Assembly (NCBI RefSeq): GCF_001625195.1
Contig: NC_054391.1
Coordinates: forward strand, 6,025,157-6,089,156
Length of the DNA: 64,000 nt
Source: Drechmeria coniospora
Lineage: Eukaryota; Ascomycota; Sordariomycetes; Hypocreales; Ophiocordycipitaceae
Reading direction: 5' to 3'
Within the stretch, counting starts at the first letter, position 1, and every line of letters starts with the position of its first letter. This document shows positions 23,039-37,058 of the stretch, piece by piece. The translations under genes were made by a program, and so were the position numbers. The notes below the pieces were generated by a model, which was not told where the DNA came from, made no database searches, and saw nothing but the letters and a program-made list of their open reading frames with translations.

Positions 23039-24035
23039 TCAAGACGGAACCTGGCTCGATGAGCCGCCCTCGTGCGTCTTCCAGTACGCCTTGGCACGAT
23101 CCTTGAGCGCCTTGAGCTGCTCCTTGTTTGCGCTCGACTGTGACTCGGCCATGTCGCGGAAGGGCTGCTTGTCCGCTTCGCTCAAGTTCTTCCACTCCTG
23201 GCTCATGGCGCGGAAGGCGTCCTGGGACGAGGTGGCGCCGCCGTCGCTGGCGCTGCGAAAGCGCGACTTGATGAAGAGCGTATACGGAGAGCCCGCACGC
23301 TTGGGCAGCCGTGCGTCGTGGATCAGGTAGACGCGGGTCTTGCTGAGCTTGCGGGCGAGCCGGCGGCGGGCAATATTGGCCATGTACACGGCCTCAGGGG
23401 GGTACGACTCGATCCATTGCTGTCGCGCCCGCTTGTTGGCCGCCTGGTTCGACTGGGCCGTGGCCTGGAGTCGCTGTGTTCGGTCAGTTAGTCGTCAAGG
23501 CCTGGCCATGGCGGATGCGGAATTGATCAGTCTTGCGTACCTCCTTCTCCGACGCGGAGAGGTTTTTGAAGGCGGATGCAACCTCCTTGATCTTATCCGT
23601 CAACGGGCCAGAGCCAGCGGTCAAGTTCTGCGACACATAGACTGCCCAGGAGCTCTCGGGCAGCAGCTGCGGGCCCTTCAACAGTGCCATTTTCTTGAGT
23701 ACTCTGATGGCGGCCTTTTCCTTCTCCTCCGGCGTCAGCGCCCTCTTGGCCGTCTTCTTCGCCTTCTTGGGTGCAGCTGCTTTGGTGGCCTTCTTCTTCT
23801 TCTTCGTCGGCGTCGACCGCTTCGCCGGCTTCTTTTTCGTCGCAGCCGATGTAGTCTTCTTGGAAGCTGCGGGAGCAGAGGCTAGAGCCGAGACAGAGAA
23901 GCTGCGCACGGGCAAGGCACCATGTCCGGTATAGACGGAAATGATCGATCGGGGTGCGAGCTTCGTAGCCACGAGCTTGGACGTCGCCGAAGCTAGCACT
24001 CGGCGGCCAGCAGCGCTGGCAATTCGTGTTAACAT
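23039..24035 (-). CDS. Mitochondrial HMG-box DNA-binding protein (Abf2/TFAM-like)
   Basis: Two exons on the minus strand (24035-23541, 23473-23039) give 309 aa. The 67-nt intron has a GTACGC donor and a CAG acceptor. The N-terminus (MLTRIASAAGRRVLASATSK, continuing LVATKLAPRS) is basic, hydroxylated and free of acids, as in a mitochondrial targeting peptide. A histone-H1-like Lys/Ala segment follows (TKKKPAKRSTPTKKKKKATK). A first HMG-like helix set spans about 118-200 (SSWAVYVSQN...AFKNLSASEKE). A second, clearer HMG box lies near 225-300 (RLPKRAGSPYTLFIKSRF...AMSQEWKNLSEADKQPFRDM). Such proteins coat and compact mitochondrial DNA in nucleoids. The localisation is inferred from the leader. 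A start further upstream is possible in frame, but only this one begins with a presequence. Confidence 0.82.
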
Positions 24036-25021
24036 GGCCGTGGCCGGCGAGTGGGCGTCGATGATCAAACAATGATAGATGGCTTCAAGGCGAATCAAGC
24101 GAAAGGCAACCGCAGGAGGGAAAAGACGGCTACGCAGTTGACAGGCAAAGGAAGAGCGGGCGAAGTCTGTCTGAGGAGGCTGGTGGAGCTGGTGGTGTTG
24201 ACGTTGACGAACGCGGACAGTCAATAACAGGGCCGGATAGTACGTGCTACCTGCATAATTAGCTGCAGAGAGAGCTTCCTCCAAGTGTGCAGTTTAAAGT
24301 ACATGTACAGTACATCTACTTCGTACTTCAGTACATCTCACCTAAGTACGGGGTACTTAAGCACTTATACCTAAGTAGTTGCACACGTACTCCGTACTAG
24401 TTGTACAGTACTTACATGTACTTGTACTAAGTACCTATAGCACTTCATTGCTCCATACCTTTGATCACTAAGGAGCGGCCATGCTACTGCAACAAGTCAA
24501 GTACTCAGTACCAAGCAAGAGGCACGTACTTACAGGACTCGTACGGAGTAGAGTAATTGCAAGTACAGCCTGTACGGAGTAATTCCAAGTAATTACAATA
24601 ATTCCCTCGCTTCGCATTCGACCAATCACTACTCCGCAAAAGAGCAAGTATGACTACTTAACTTAAATACTAGCATGAAAGCTTACATAACTGGGATCAA
24701 CACAGCACGCTTGCACCGAGTAATACGGAGTACAAGTACTCCGTACTTGTACCTGTATGTACACAGTACTTAGGCAAGCACGAGCAGCTCGGCGTTCATT
24801 GCCTAACCTACAATCAGTCCTTCCTGCTCCGTACCAACCTTAGGTGCCCTTACTAGCGCAGGCTGCCGGAGGACGCGACAACTCGCCCGAACCAGCTTCA
24901 AGCTTCGGACTCAACCACCACCAAAGATCGTCCCAAGGCTGCCAGGACCCTCGCTACCCGCATCATTGACGAACCCATCGCAGCACCTGGCCTTTCCGCA
25001 TCCCGCAGTCGGTCATAAGAC
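24036..25021. repeat. Divergent promoter region with GTAC island
   Basis: The region lies between the HMG-box gene (-) and PRE4 (+). About 24290-24840 is a dense GTAC island with exact TACTCCGTA/TACGGAGTA near 24391, 24541 and 24571. It also has an inverted pair, TACGGAGTAC (24724-24733) and GTACTCCGTA (24736-24745), separated by AA. The outer 200 bases on each side are normal GC-rich sequence, presumably the two core promoters. Confidence 0.65.
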
Positions 25022-26050
25022 ATGGATCACCGTCCGCAAGCCTGGGGTCGAGTGCGTTTGATCCAACCGATCTATCCATCACCTCCTGTCTTCGTCGAGC
25101 TCTTGTACTGACGATGGATTCCTACACCAGCCCAGAGATGACGTATACGGCAGCTACGATGCCTCCTTTATGCAATCCAATACTGGACCCAAGCAAAGCA
25201 CCCAGCAGCCTATTGTGACGGGAACGTCGGTCATAGCCGTCAAGTTCAAGGACGGCGTGGTCATCGCCGCCGATAACCTGGGTCCGTCTCATCTCCCACC
25301 CTCCTCACCGACGCAGCATATATACACACGCACTTCTTCGTCCTCGCCCCTCTCCTATGGATCCGCTTCACGCTCGCGTCTGCACGACCAGGTGCATGCA
25401 TGCAAAATTCAGGAAGATATGCCTGGCTAATCTCGCCCACAGCATCGTACGGCTCCCTCGCACGATTCACCGACGTCAAGCGCCTTCGCCCCTTTGCCAA
25501 CACATCCGTCGTCGGTTGTTCCGGGGACGTCTCTGACATGCAGTACCTCGATCGCCACCTCACCGATCTCGCCCTCACCGAGGCCTACGACTCCCCCGAC
25601 AAACCGCGGCTCTCGGCCGCCAATCTTCACCGCTATCTCTCCAAACTCCTCTACAGACGCCGCTCCAAGTTCGATCCGCTCTGGAACCACCTCCTCGTCG
25701 CCGGCCTCGACGACGAGGGCGAGCCATTCCTAGCGGCCGCAGATCTCCTCGGTTCCACCTACTCCGCCCCCAGTCTCGCCACAGGCTTCGGCGCCATGCT
25801 CGCCCAACCCATCATGCGACGCTACGTCCCGGACGAGGATTCGGCCAAGAAATTGTCTCGCGAAGAGGCCATCGACATCGTCAAGGAATGCATGAAAGTT
25901 CTCTTTTACCGCGACGCCAGGAGCTTGGACGTCTATTCCATCGCCGTCGTCACGAAGGACGGCGTTGACATCAAGACGGACGAGCAGCTCGAGAAGCAGA
26001 GCTGGGCCTTTGCCGAGAGAATCAGAGGCTACGGCACCCAGACGGTCTGA
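25022..26050 (+). CDS. PRE4: 20S proteasome beta-7 subunit (Pre4)
   Basis: Three exons (25022-25051, 25131-25281, 25443-26050) encode 262 aa, close to yeast Pre4 (266). The first exon is only ten codons ([10 protein letters not shown]). The protein continues [10 protein letters not shown], then [20 protein letters not shown] and [20 protein letters not shown], the classic proteasome beta fold. Downstream blocks include [18 protein letters not shown] and [16 protein letters not shown], and the protein ends [13 protein letters not shown]. Beta-7 is a structural subunit of the inner 20S ring that lacks its own active site and completes the neighbouring catalytic chamber. It has a short N-terminal extension. 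Both introns have GT-AG ends and the joins keep the frame (phases 0 and 1). RPT4, encoded about 7 kb away, belongs to the same 26S particle. Confidence 0.96.
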
Positions 26051-26688
26051 TAGCGATTTTGTAGCTAGGCAGCTGCTCAAGCACCCTCCCATTCTGCATT
26101 GACCCTCTCCCATTTCGCCAAAACATGCGGGGCATAGGTTCTGTGGCACGTGCTTCGCGATATGGAGTTATGGTGTCGTATGGGTTTTGGTAATCGTGAG
26201 GCACGCATGACCACAATCTACGACACATGCCCGGAGAGAGTGCTTTGTATGTTGAAAAGAAAAGAATATCTGATATCTGGTTCCATCTCCATGGACGGAT
26301 GCGTTGCGCATCCAGTCAAGTCAACGGACGCTACTCTGGGTGACGCTGCCTTGGGCAGTCGGATCGATCCAAACACCTCGCCCAAAATCGAGATCCCCGC
26401 AAGGCCTTGGACCATGCATCCGTCATCCTCCAGGAAACCGGGAGACGCCTCGGGAGCGAAGACACAAGTGCCGCTGCAACCTACCGGCCCTTGCCCTGAC
26501 ATTACCAAACTCGTATCTGTACCCAGTAATACTCCCTGCGAGGTCGCCAATTTTCCAAAAGCCAACTCCTAATATCCGTTCCATCGTCTCAAGGTTGATA
26601 ACAAGTACAAATCAGCCCGCAACATCAAACAAAAATTCCATTGGCCCAATAGACACGCCGGCGAGATACACACGGCTCGTTCGTTAGC
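26051..26688. other. Intergenic region between convergent PRE4 and GFA1 genes
   Basis: It contains the two 3' flanks. A frame is open on each strand over about 26150-26570, but neither resembles a protein. There is no GTAC island. Confidence 0.5.
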
Positions 26689-29168
<2,480 letters not shown>

Positions 29169-32100
29169 GATGCCGATTCCTTGCCTTCAAATGATACGTG
29201 AATCGTACAGGTATGAGCGGAGGCAAGGCAGAGGAGAGGTAAGGCCGGCGTATGATGGAGATTTTGTGCTTGAACGGAGGATGTGATGATGAAGAGGAGG
29301 AGGAGGAGGAGTTGGTATGGAGAGAGGAAAGCAAGAAATGGGACGAAGAGGGTGGCTTTATGGGGAGAAAGGTCGCATGTTCCGGTTCACAGCGGCAGCA
29401 GGGGACTGGCCGACCGAGCGAGGCTTGGCCGCTGAGCATGGGGGCCCCCGCTTTTCAGCACCACCCAACAGTATAGCATTCTACGGCGGACAAGTACTTG
29501 TCCTGTACAGTACTGTGTACTCCGTAATACTGCACAAGTATATACTTGGGGACGGGAGGGGAGAGGAGGGGGAGAGGGGGGGGGGGCAAAGACAGAGTTG
29601 GGAGGGGGTCCCGCAAGCCCCTCTAACCACCATTCAGGCCATGAGCAACCACGCCAAATGCATCGATTCTATCTGTGAATCAGCAGAGGGTTGGTCACTG
29701 GTCCAGTGAGCGTACCTAGTAGGGAAAACTCCTTGCCTTCAGTACGAAGTGCTCCGCACTAGGTATCCGCTACCCACATTTGTTCCTACGATCGGCGCGT
29801 ACAAGTACAGTACAAGCACAAGCACCTGCCCTGGCATGTCAACACCTAGTGCTAAGTACTTACTCAAGTCCCTAGGTACGCATTGTACTCTGTGCAGTAT
29901 CGGCGGATAGTGATCTGCCAGAGTCGTGCCTTAACAGACGCTGGGCTCTGGTTTCATTCACTACTCCAAGGTAGAACCATCTGGCGAACACTGCTGGCAA
30001 AGTGTTCCCCGATACGTAAGCGAAGACGCGAAAGTCAAGTTGGACTGGTGACGAAGTTGCGACCGTGGCGTCAGTTATATCCGTTCTTAGTGTACTCCGT
30101 ACGGAGTACATGTATTAGGTACTCCGCAGGTAGAAGAAGAAGTACTGTACAGCATGTACGGAGTACATTCTACCAACTATCATATTACTACTGGGACAGC
30201 CTGCCACAACAGCCGCAAGTATTGCTCCTGCTCCGCGTGGTGCGCCCTCGGGGGCTGCTCGGAGTGGTGCAGCGAGATCGGCCACGCTGCACTCGGAATG
30301 ACGCAGTCATTCACACGCTGACGGCTGGCATTCGAGCGTTGATACGAGCATGGCCCGTTCGCAGATGACGAAATATGCAAAGTTTTCATGTGAGCGAACG
30401 AAGCAACGATAGGCAGCTTCACAGGCTAGCCCTTGAAACGAGATCGCTGGAGGGTTTCGTGGGTGCGAACTCAGGTAGTACCACGACGTATACGGCATAC
30501 AACAGGTATTACTAGGTGAGGTAGGTAGGTACCTATGACGGAGATGTGGACCACTGAATTGTACAGATATTGCAGTACAGTAAGTACAATGGGTTCTTGT
30601 ACGAAGTATACATGTATGTACCTGCAGTACTCCGTATTTGTGCATTTGGTACCTACTCTAGGTACTTCGGCAGTTTTCTTGTGCAACTACATACTTAAGT
30701 ACCTATGTATTACGAGGTTCTCCGTACTCCGATGGCAAATGCGCCTATACTTCATTATAAATGCGGGTAGGTGTTCTCTAGGATATTATTGCAGGCGTAC
30801 TTACGGAGTACAGTAATAGTAATACACGTACGAGTCCCCTAAATGGGCACGGAGAACTCCGTACTAGGTACGTAAGTACCTAAGGGTTGTGCTCTGAATG
30901 AACGGTACGAAGCACATGTACCTGTACTAGGCACCTAACAGTATGTGCATGTATTTCGACCTTAGTAGCAGGTGCAAGTAAGTAAGTATATTATAGCCGT
31001 TCGTCCTGGCAACGGATCGAAGCACCCAATTACGGGGCGCACGGTTTTCGGGTGCTACGTTGTGGAACGAGAGGGCTGTGTACATGTCCACGTACGAGCA
31101 ACACCAGCCCCGCCAGCGAGCTTTACCGCGGAGCTTGCTGCTACCTTGCTGCGTTCGCTGACCCGGCAACGCTGTTGTTGCCTTGCTGATTTCCTGCACG
31201 ATTCATAAGCGAAACCACGCGAGCAGCACAGATACTTGCTGCGAGGCATAAGTACGTAGAAACACGAGAACGCTACATGTACTTAGTTGTACTTACCTAT
31301 ACTACGATGTAGATGCAGTAAGTAGATCTGAAGGGGGGTAGGTACCGTGCTTGGACATGGTACGTTCATGACTCTAATATACTCCACGAGCATTCCTTCC
31401 AAACAGCAGCACTCCTCCATCTGTACACTGGAGTTTAAGTACCTGCAAAACTGGTACGTACAGTTTCTGGTAAGGTACCTACCTATAAGTACGGAATACG
31501 CCTAGGTGAACTTTGTCGATATCAATGGGAGGGAAACGACCTACAAAGCATACTACTGGTAGACTGCCTGGAACAACACAGCCAACGTAGCGGACGACAT
31601 CTTCAGGAGCTTCGGTACAAGCACCTACTCAGGCTACTGTGTCGTAAAGAGTACGTACTCCAAATATTCATTAGTGATTCTGGTACCTGCATCCGTTGAC
31701 CATAATTGTTTACTCGGCTAGGGGTCATGTTGGTCGATACGCTGTGCTGCGCCACTTGCCGAAAAAGAAGCATTGGCCTTGTTAACCCTGGTGGGCCCTC
31801 CCTCGGGATCCAAGAATAGCATCTTGCCTGCACAGCCTCGTTATTCGACCATCCGATACAAAATATGCTTACTTGCTTTCAATGCAGCATACAAGTAAGT
31901 ACTCATACTTGCAGCAGAAGGACACCAGATACGGAGTACGGAGTTGCACGGCGTCGTGCCTTGTCATGGCCCGATGTCGTACGCACAGCCTACCCTTCGC
32001 GTGCTGGCTGGCTGGTGCTCAAGACCAACGTAAAGATAATAGCAAAAAAAAAAAAAAAAAAGGACGACGTAACCGTTGTCCTGCACTGCCTACCACCCTA

Positions 32101-32500
32101 TCCCTACCCATTCCATCTCCTTCGCTCATCCTTGCTCCGCTCTAAAGTCCCTGGGCCTGACGCGAAAGTGATAAAGGACCAACGCTACAGCGGATCAGGA
32201 ACCAAAAACGGGGGGCGGGGGGGGCACGCACGCACGCCCTCCGCAGCGTAGCACATCCTTCTTGGGAAGCGCAGCACGTAGTTCGGTTGCCTCCTGCGAG
32301 GCGTGACGCGTGTTACCTCCTACGGCTATGATGGATGATGCAGTTGACGAAGATGGTGCAGTTGTTGCAGTTGATGCAGTCGCCATCACATCGGCCGCCA
32401 CCCAAGCCGTCTTTTGCCCAGGTTGGCCTGCCCAGTTAATAATAATCACAATGCTCTCTTGAACGCTGTTTCCCTCCCTCCGCCCTCCGCATCACGTCCC
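29169..32500. repeat. 3.3 kb intergenic region, mostly GTAC island
   Basis: No gene is supported. Up to about 29470 it is GFA1 promoter, purine-rich on the plus strand. About 29490-31560 is a long GTAC island, with an 18-bp perfect palindrome at 30092-30109 and exact 9-mers near 29519, 30150, 30625 and 30801. An 11-G run lies at 29576-29586. A further exact 9-mer lies near 31930. An 18-base A run occupies 32044-32061. Bases 32100-32500 are mixed sequence downstream of RPT4. Short frames here carry no recognisable protein. Confidence 0.6.
30092..30109. repeat. Perfect 18-bp palindrome
   Basis: The sequence GTACTCCGTACGGAGTAC equals its own reverse complement. It consists of two overlapping, oppositely oriented copies of the island 9-mer. 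The same 18-mer recurs at 49822-49839. Confidence 0.9.
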
Positions 32501-33881
32501 TCACAGCTTCTGGTACTCCAACTTGCCCTCGAGCTTTTTCGACTCGGCCACCTTGCGCACCGCCTTGTTGAAGTCGTCTTGGTTGATCGAATCCCGATAA
32601 TCTTTGATGGCAAACAGTCCGCTGCAGAAGGGTTAGCCTCTCCCTTTCGGGGCCGCACATCATGTTGCGTGCATGTACGTACGCTTCCGTGACCACGTTT
32701 CGCAAGTCGGCGCCGTTCAAGCCGTCGCTCATCTTGACGACGCTCTCAAAGTCGATGTCGCCGTCGACGACGACGCCCTGCGCGTGGATCTTGAGAATCT
32801 CCAACCGCCCGACCTCGTTGGGCAGCGGAATCTCGATCTTGCGATCCAGCCGACCGGCACGAAGCAGAGCCGGGTCGAGAGTATCAGGTCTGTTCGTCGC
32901 CATGATAATCTTGGTCTTTCCGAGGTAGTCGAAGCCGTCGAGCTGGTTCAGCAGCTCCATCAGTGTCCGCTGGATTTCACGGTCTGCGCTGGTTCCCTCC
33001 GAGAATCGTCGACCGCCGATAGCGTCGATCTCGTCCATGAAGATGATGCAAGGCTCGTGCTCCTTGGCGTAGCCAAACATTTCACGGATAAGCCGAGCTG
33101 ATTCGCCTATGTACTTGTCGACTATGGCCGATGATACGACTGAACGATTGTTAGCTGCTTCCGCCGTCATGCACCTGTGGCTGACGCCTTGGTGCTCTCG
33201 AATCATGAACGATACCTTTTAAAAAATTCGTCTCCAGGCTGCTCGCCACCGCCCTCGCGAGAAGTGTCTTGCCGGTGCCCGGAGGGCCGTACAGCAGGAC
33301 GCCCTTGGGAGGCTTGATCCCGACTCGCAGAAAGAGCTCGGGGTTCTTGAGGGGAAGCTCGATGACTTCTCTCAACTCTCGGATCTGGTCGTTCAGTCCA
33401 CCGATGCCACCAAAGCTGACCTGTCCGGGGTCCTCCAACGACATGTTGTACACCAACGGGTCGACCTCGCGCGGCAGCATCCGCATGATGGTGAGCGTCG
33501 TCATGTCCAAGGCCACGCGGGTGCCCTGTTTTAGCTTCGCCCTGTCCACTTTGGATCTACATCCTACAACATATCGTGGTCCGCTAGATGCTTTGACAAT
33601 GACTGTATCCCAACGTTAGTGCCTCTGGCCACGACCTCGGCCTCGGGTGCTCATGGAGGTGCATGCGTACATCTTTCCTCGTCCAGCTGCTTCAGGACTT
33701 CACCAATGATCTGCCCGACACTCTGCAGCGCCTTAATATTATCCTCCGTTCGATCGAATTCCTTCTGTAGATCTTTAATCTCTAGCCGCAGGTTCTTGAG
33801 CTTTGCCTCCCACTCGCGGGATTCGATGAGCTTGGCTCGGTACGAGTCGAGGGCGGCCTGTCGCTCTTCTTCGGACGACAT
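32501..33881 (-). CDS. RPT4: 26S proteasome regulatory ATPase Rpt4
   Basis: Four exons on the minus strand (33881-33671, 33602-33216, 33139-32683, 32621-32501) encode 391 aa. An N-terminal coiled coil ([20 protein letters not shown]) leads into an OB-like segment ([18 protein letters not shown]) and the Rpt4 signature [18 protein letters not shown]. The AAA domain has Walker A GPPGTGKT near residue 175, Walker [13 protein letters not shown] near 228 and the second region of homology [20 protein letters not shown]. It ends [10 protein letters not shown]. Rpt4 is one of six ATPases in the 19S base that unfold substrates and thread them into the 20S core, in nucleus and cytosol. [12 protein letters not shown] separates it from Rpt1-3, 5 and 6. 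All introns are GT-AG and the frame closes exactly. Confidence 0.96.
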
Positions 33882-34952
33882 CGTCAATGTCTTGGCGCTT
33901 CGCCCGGGGCTTGGTAGCAGCGGAGTAAAATAGAATAAAGCGGGCGGTTCTGCACGCGCGCCGACGGTCTGGGGTTGGGGAGACCAGCTGATGGAAGGTG
34001 CACACGGAGCTGGTGATGTTGGTCCTACGATGGTCGATGATGGATACGGCCAGGAGCTTACCTCATGCGCTGCAGCCTGTGAGTATGGAGTAACTTGCAC
34101 TAATAATTTGCAAGTCCGTGTCCTACGCTGGTGGCCGGCAGAAAGTCGGAGAAGCTTGATGGTGCTTGCGACCAACAAAAACCCAGCGAACCTGCACTCA
34201 CATGTACTGCGACTCCGCACAGCAAGCAGTCAAATGCCTGCATGTACTTACAATAGATTGATAGTGCTCACAAGCCATCAAGGTCCCCGTACTCCCGGAG
34301 ACAATTTCTCTTCATGAAGGGTTTTCACTACAAAGTATTTTTTTTTTCAAGTCGCACCCCTCATATCAATCTTGTCGTAACTGTCATGGATGCCGGTTGG
34401 GAATGGGCATGATCTGCATATTTGCATATTGCCAACCATGACGTGCACAGCAACAATTCTCATGGCAACGAGTACCATCTCTGAGGGCTCTCTGTTTGCT
34501 CGTACCGCGTTCTCTGCCAATGGTTGCGATGTGATGGCTACATTACTCGAACATGGTATCATCTGCGTACATCCGCGGGTATCCGACGACGTGCCATTCG
34601 AAGCTACTTGTGCTCCTAGATAGACACAAGAGCCTTCATCCGCCAAATCCACAGATATCTGATGGTCGCCTTCTCCGAAACAAGTTGCTCGAGTCGAGAG
34701 TTTCTCGGTTGCACACGTCGTTCCAAAAGGCATCCGTGATATTCGGCCGGTGATCCATATTCCCCCGCCACGTCCTATCGCACAAAGTAAATGTACTCGT
34801 ATGCTCCATCATGCATAGCCTTCTCTGTCTTGGCGAGGCCGCCTCGAAGCAGAAGAACTCATGCATGATCGAGGGACTCTTTGATGCCGTGACGAAGAGG
34901 CCGGGTAGCACTGGCCGTCGTCGAGGAAGGTCGAGGTACCATTCTTGGAAGC
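33882..34952. other. Intergenic region between RPT4 and PYM1
   Basis: Both neighbours are on the minus strand, so this holds the RPT4 promoter (up to about 34300) and the PYM1 3' flank. A T-run lies near 34340. A 128-codon frame on the minus strand (34347-34733) resembles nothing and is not called. No GTAC island is present. Confidence 0.5.
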
Positions 34953-35555
34953 TCAATCCTTGCTGTCGCTGCCGCTGGTTGCCTTCGGCTCGCCTTCGTC
35001 GTTGAAGCCAAGAGCGTCCAACTCTCGGATGAGTTCTTTGATCTTGATGACCTTGGCAATCTGCTCCGGCAAAAGCGCCTCCCCGTCATCCTTCTTGTTT
35101 TGAAGTTCTTTGGCCTGTTTCAGTTTCTTCTTCAAATTCCTCGCCCTCTTCTCCCGTTCCACCTCGGGATCTACCTGCACGTCTTCTCCCTTTGGCTCTT
35201 GGGAATCCTGCTTGCCCTTGTCAGACGAAGGGACGTCGCCGCCGTCCTCGGCTGTCGCCTTGGCCTTCTTGCGAGCCTCCCGTCGTTTCGCATTCTTGTT
35301 GGCAGCCGCAGAGGCTTGTTCGGCCGGTTCCTCCCCGATTCCTGCAGCACCAGGTATTCCTATTCTCTTTCCTCGCTCGCGGAATGCTTCGGCGGTGCGG
35401 TTCTTGTAGACCTCGACGTCCTCTGGGGGGCGATAGCCTGGACGGACCTTGATCGCTTTGCGAGTGCTCCCGTCAGCACGCACGGATTCAGGGATGTGAC
35501 GCTCGCCGCTGGACTCGTCTGTGACGATGCCGGCATTTGTGGACACTGAAGGCAT
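34953..35555 (-). CDS. PYM1: Partner of Y14 and Mago (PYM/WIBG) homologue
   Basis: One uninterrupted frame of 200 aa. I start at the ATG at 35555 (MPSVSTNAGIVTDESSGERH) because the conserved N-terminal Mago-binding motif begins immediately after; the longer open frame upstream looks like leader. The signature is GERHIPESVRADGSTRKAIK followed by VRPGYRPPEDVEVYKNR. The remainder is Lys/Glu-rich and helical (EREKRARNLKKKLKQAKELQ), ending in a short acidic and Ser-rich tail. PYM binds the Mago-Y14 heterodimer and, in animals, releases exon-junction complexes from mRNA at ribosomes. That role in fungi is inferred from family membership. The protein should be cytoplasmic. Confidence 0.9.
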   Translation of the reverse strand: MPSVSTNAGIVTDESSGERHIPESVRADGSTRKAIKVRPGYRPPEDVEVYKNRTAEAFRERGKRIGIPGAAGIGEEPAEQASAAANKNAKRREARKKAKATAEDGGDVPSSDKGKQDSQEPKGEDVQVDPEVEREKRARNLKKKLKQAKELQNKKDDGEALLPEQIAKVIKIKELIRELDALGFNDEGEPKATSGSDSKD

Positions 35556-36604
35556 GTTGGACAGCCGACGAGAGAGCGGATGAAAGTTGCCGGAAGCCTC
35601 GAACAGTAGGGTAAAGCGGTGGCGGCAACTCAAATTGGACTGGTGCAGGCGGCCAGGCAATGATGTGAGAAATCGTCGCTCGCCGTCTCGCAGGTTCTCG
35701 ATTGCCTATCTATGGAACGAGCCGCAGTCGCAGTCGATGCCGATGATTGGGATGAGAACGTGGTCAATTCGAGGGATTCAGCAGCATGTCCAACCAGGGT
35801 TGGACAAGCCTTGAAGTCGCCTCCCCAGTCCCAGCTGCAACTACGAAGACGACAAGGCCCGGGACCCAGCCCCACTGGAAGAAACTCCAGGCGTGGCCTG
35901 TCGAAATCTTACAGGTACTTACGTTTACAGTATGCACGCACCTCTCAGCACGGCACGTTATTACACTAAGAGTGTACGCGGGCGGATAAATGTGATGGTT
36001 TTTGCCTTGGAACTACGGAGCAAGTGCTGCTAAGTACAGTACATTAGTAGTATTAATATTGCACAGAGCACTACAGTAGGTAGGCTAACAATGCTCCGCA
36101 AAACTCTACCACGCACGCGCCGTAGGTACTGCTAGGCGACTCCGTAGTACTTGTAGGGTACGAAATATTACTGCCTGAACTTCCACACCCCTGCAACTGG
36201 CACATCGGTGTGCCTATCGCTGAGGCCACCGCTGCATCGTCGGTGCGAAACAACTACGTACATACGTAGTAGATAGGACACATGTAGAAGGCTACTTAGT
36301 AGTCAACTGTAAGAGATGCACCAGGCGCGGTTCACCATTATACACGATATTCCTGATAGCTTTTCGTTCTTGTTTCCATGTGGACGGACGCTCTCGGCTT
36401 GCTGACTGTTGGTGGGGAAGGATGAATGTGTGCGTAGCCAATCACAGCACAAGGAAAGGAGGCTTCAACCTGTCCGCGAATTTCCTGGATGTAGCCATTT
36501 CGAACCTCGCAAACCACGAACGACGTCCTTCAACAGCCAGTCCTGCGGCCGAGCCACCTTCGAATCATCAAAAGAGTGCCCCAACCGCACAAAATTTCGT
36601 CACA
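35556..36604. other. Divergent promoter region between PYM1 and QCR9
   Basis: The PYM1-proximal 400 bases are GC-rich. About 35900-36300 is a weak GTAC-rich patch, but I saw no exact TACGGAGTA in it. The last 200 bases lead into QCR9. No additional gene is seen. Confidence 0.5.
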
Positions 36605-37058
36605 ATGGTAAGCTTCGGCGTTCCTACTGCATCCTACCCGCACACCCGGCTAATCCCGCAACGTACAGTCCATCGGCAGCCAGCTGTATAGGCAAGTCGC
36701 GACCATGCAAACGACGACGGCCCGACTCCGACAATGAGCCCGTTCGCTAATACCCAGCGCTGCAGCACCATCTTCAGGAAGAACTACGCCATGCTGGCGG
36801 TGGTCTTCGGTGCCGGCTTTGCCTTCGAGATGTACGCCTCCCGACCCCGGCACCGGCAGCCTGACAGGAGTCTAACAACGTCGCAGGGGCTTCAACTCCA
36901 GCATGAACAAGATCTGGGACAACTACAATCGGGGCGTACGTCTTGCCGAGCTCAAGAATACAATTGACTGGTCTCGTCATTGCTAACGTGGTGGCCAGCG
37001 TCAATGGAAGGATATCCGAAGCAGATATGTCGAGGGTGCCGACGAGGACGAGGAGTAA
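36605..37058 (+). CDS. QCR9: Cytochrome bc1 complex subunit 9 (7.3 kDa subunit)
   Basis: Five tiny exons (36605-36607, 36669-36691, 36766-36831, 36887-36935, 36999-37058) encode 66 aa, the same length as yeast Qcr9. Exon 1 is only the ATG codon. The protein reads MSIGSQLYSTIFRKNYAMLA, one membrane helix (AMLAVVFGAGFAFEM), then GFNSSMNKIWDNYNRGRQWK and an acidic end (ADEDEE). Qcr9 is a small single-pass subunit of respiratory complex III in the inner mitochondrial membrane, next to cytochrome c1 and the Rieske protein. Intron 2 (36692-36765) has a GC donor (AG|GCAAGT). Its acceptor is the CTGCAG ending at 36765, because the nearer CAG at 36757 would shift the frame. The gene is too small and fragmented to appear as one open frame. 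Confidence 0.9.

Noticed and set aside
34347..34733. 128-codon minus-strand frame between RPT4 and PYM1
   Set aside because: No conserved motif, and it occupies the expected promoter and 3' flank.
35556..35660. N-terminal extension of PYM1 by 35 residues
   Set aside because: The extension lacks similarity, and the conserved PYM motif begins just after the ATG at 35555.
36758..36765. Nearest CAG acceptor (36757) for QCR9 intron 2
   Set aside because: It adds eight bases and shifts the frame away from the conserved IFRKNY segment.
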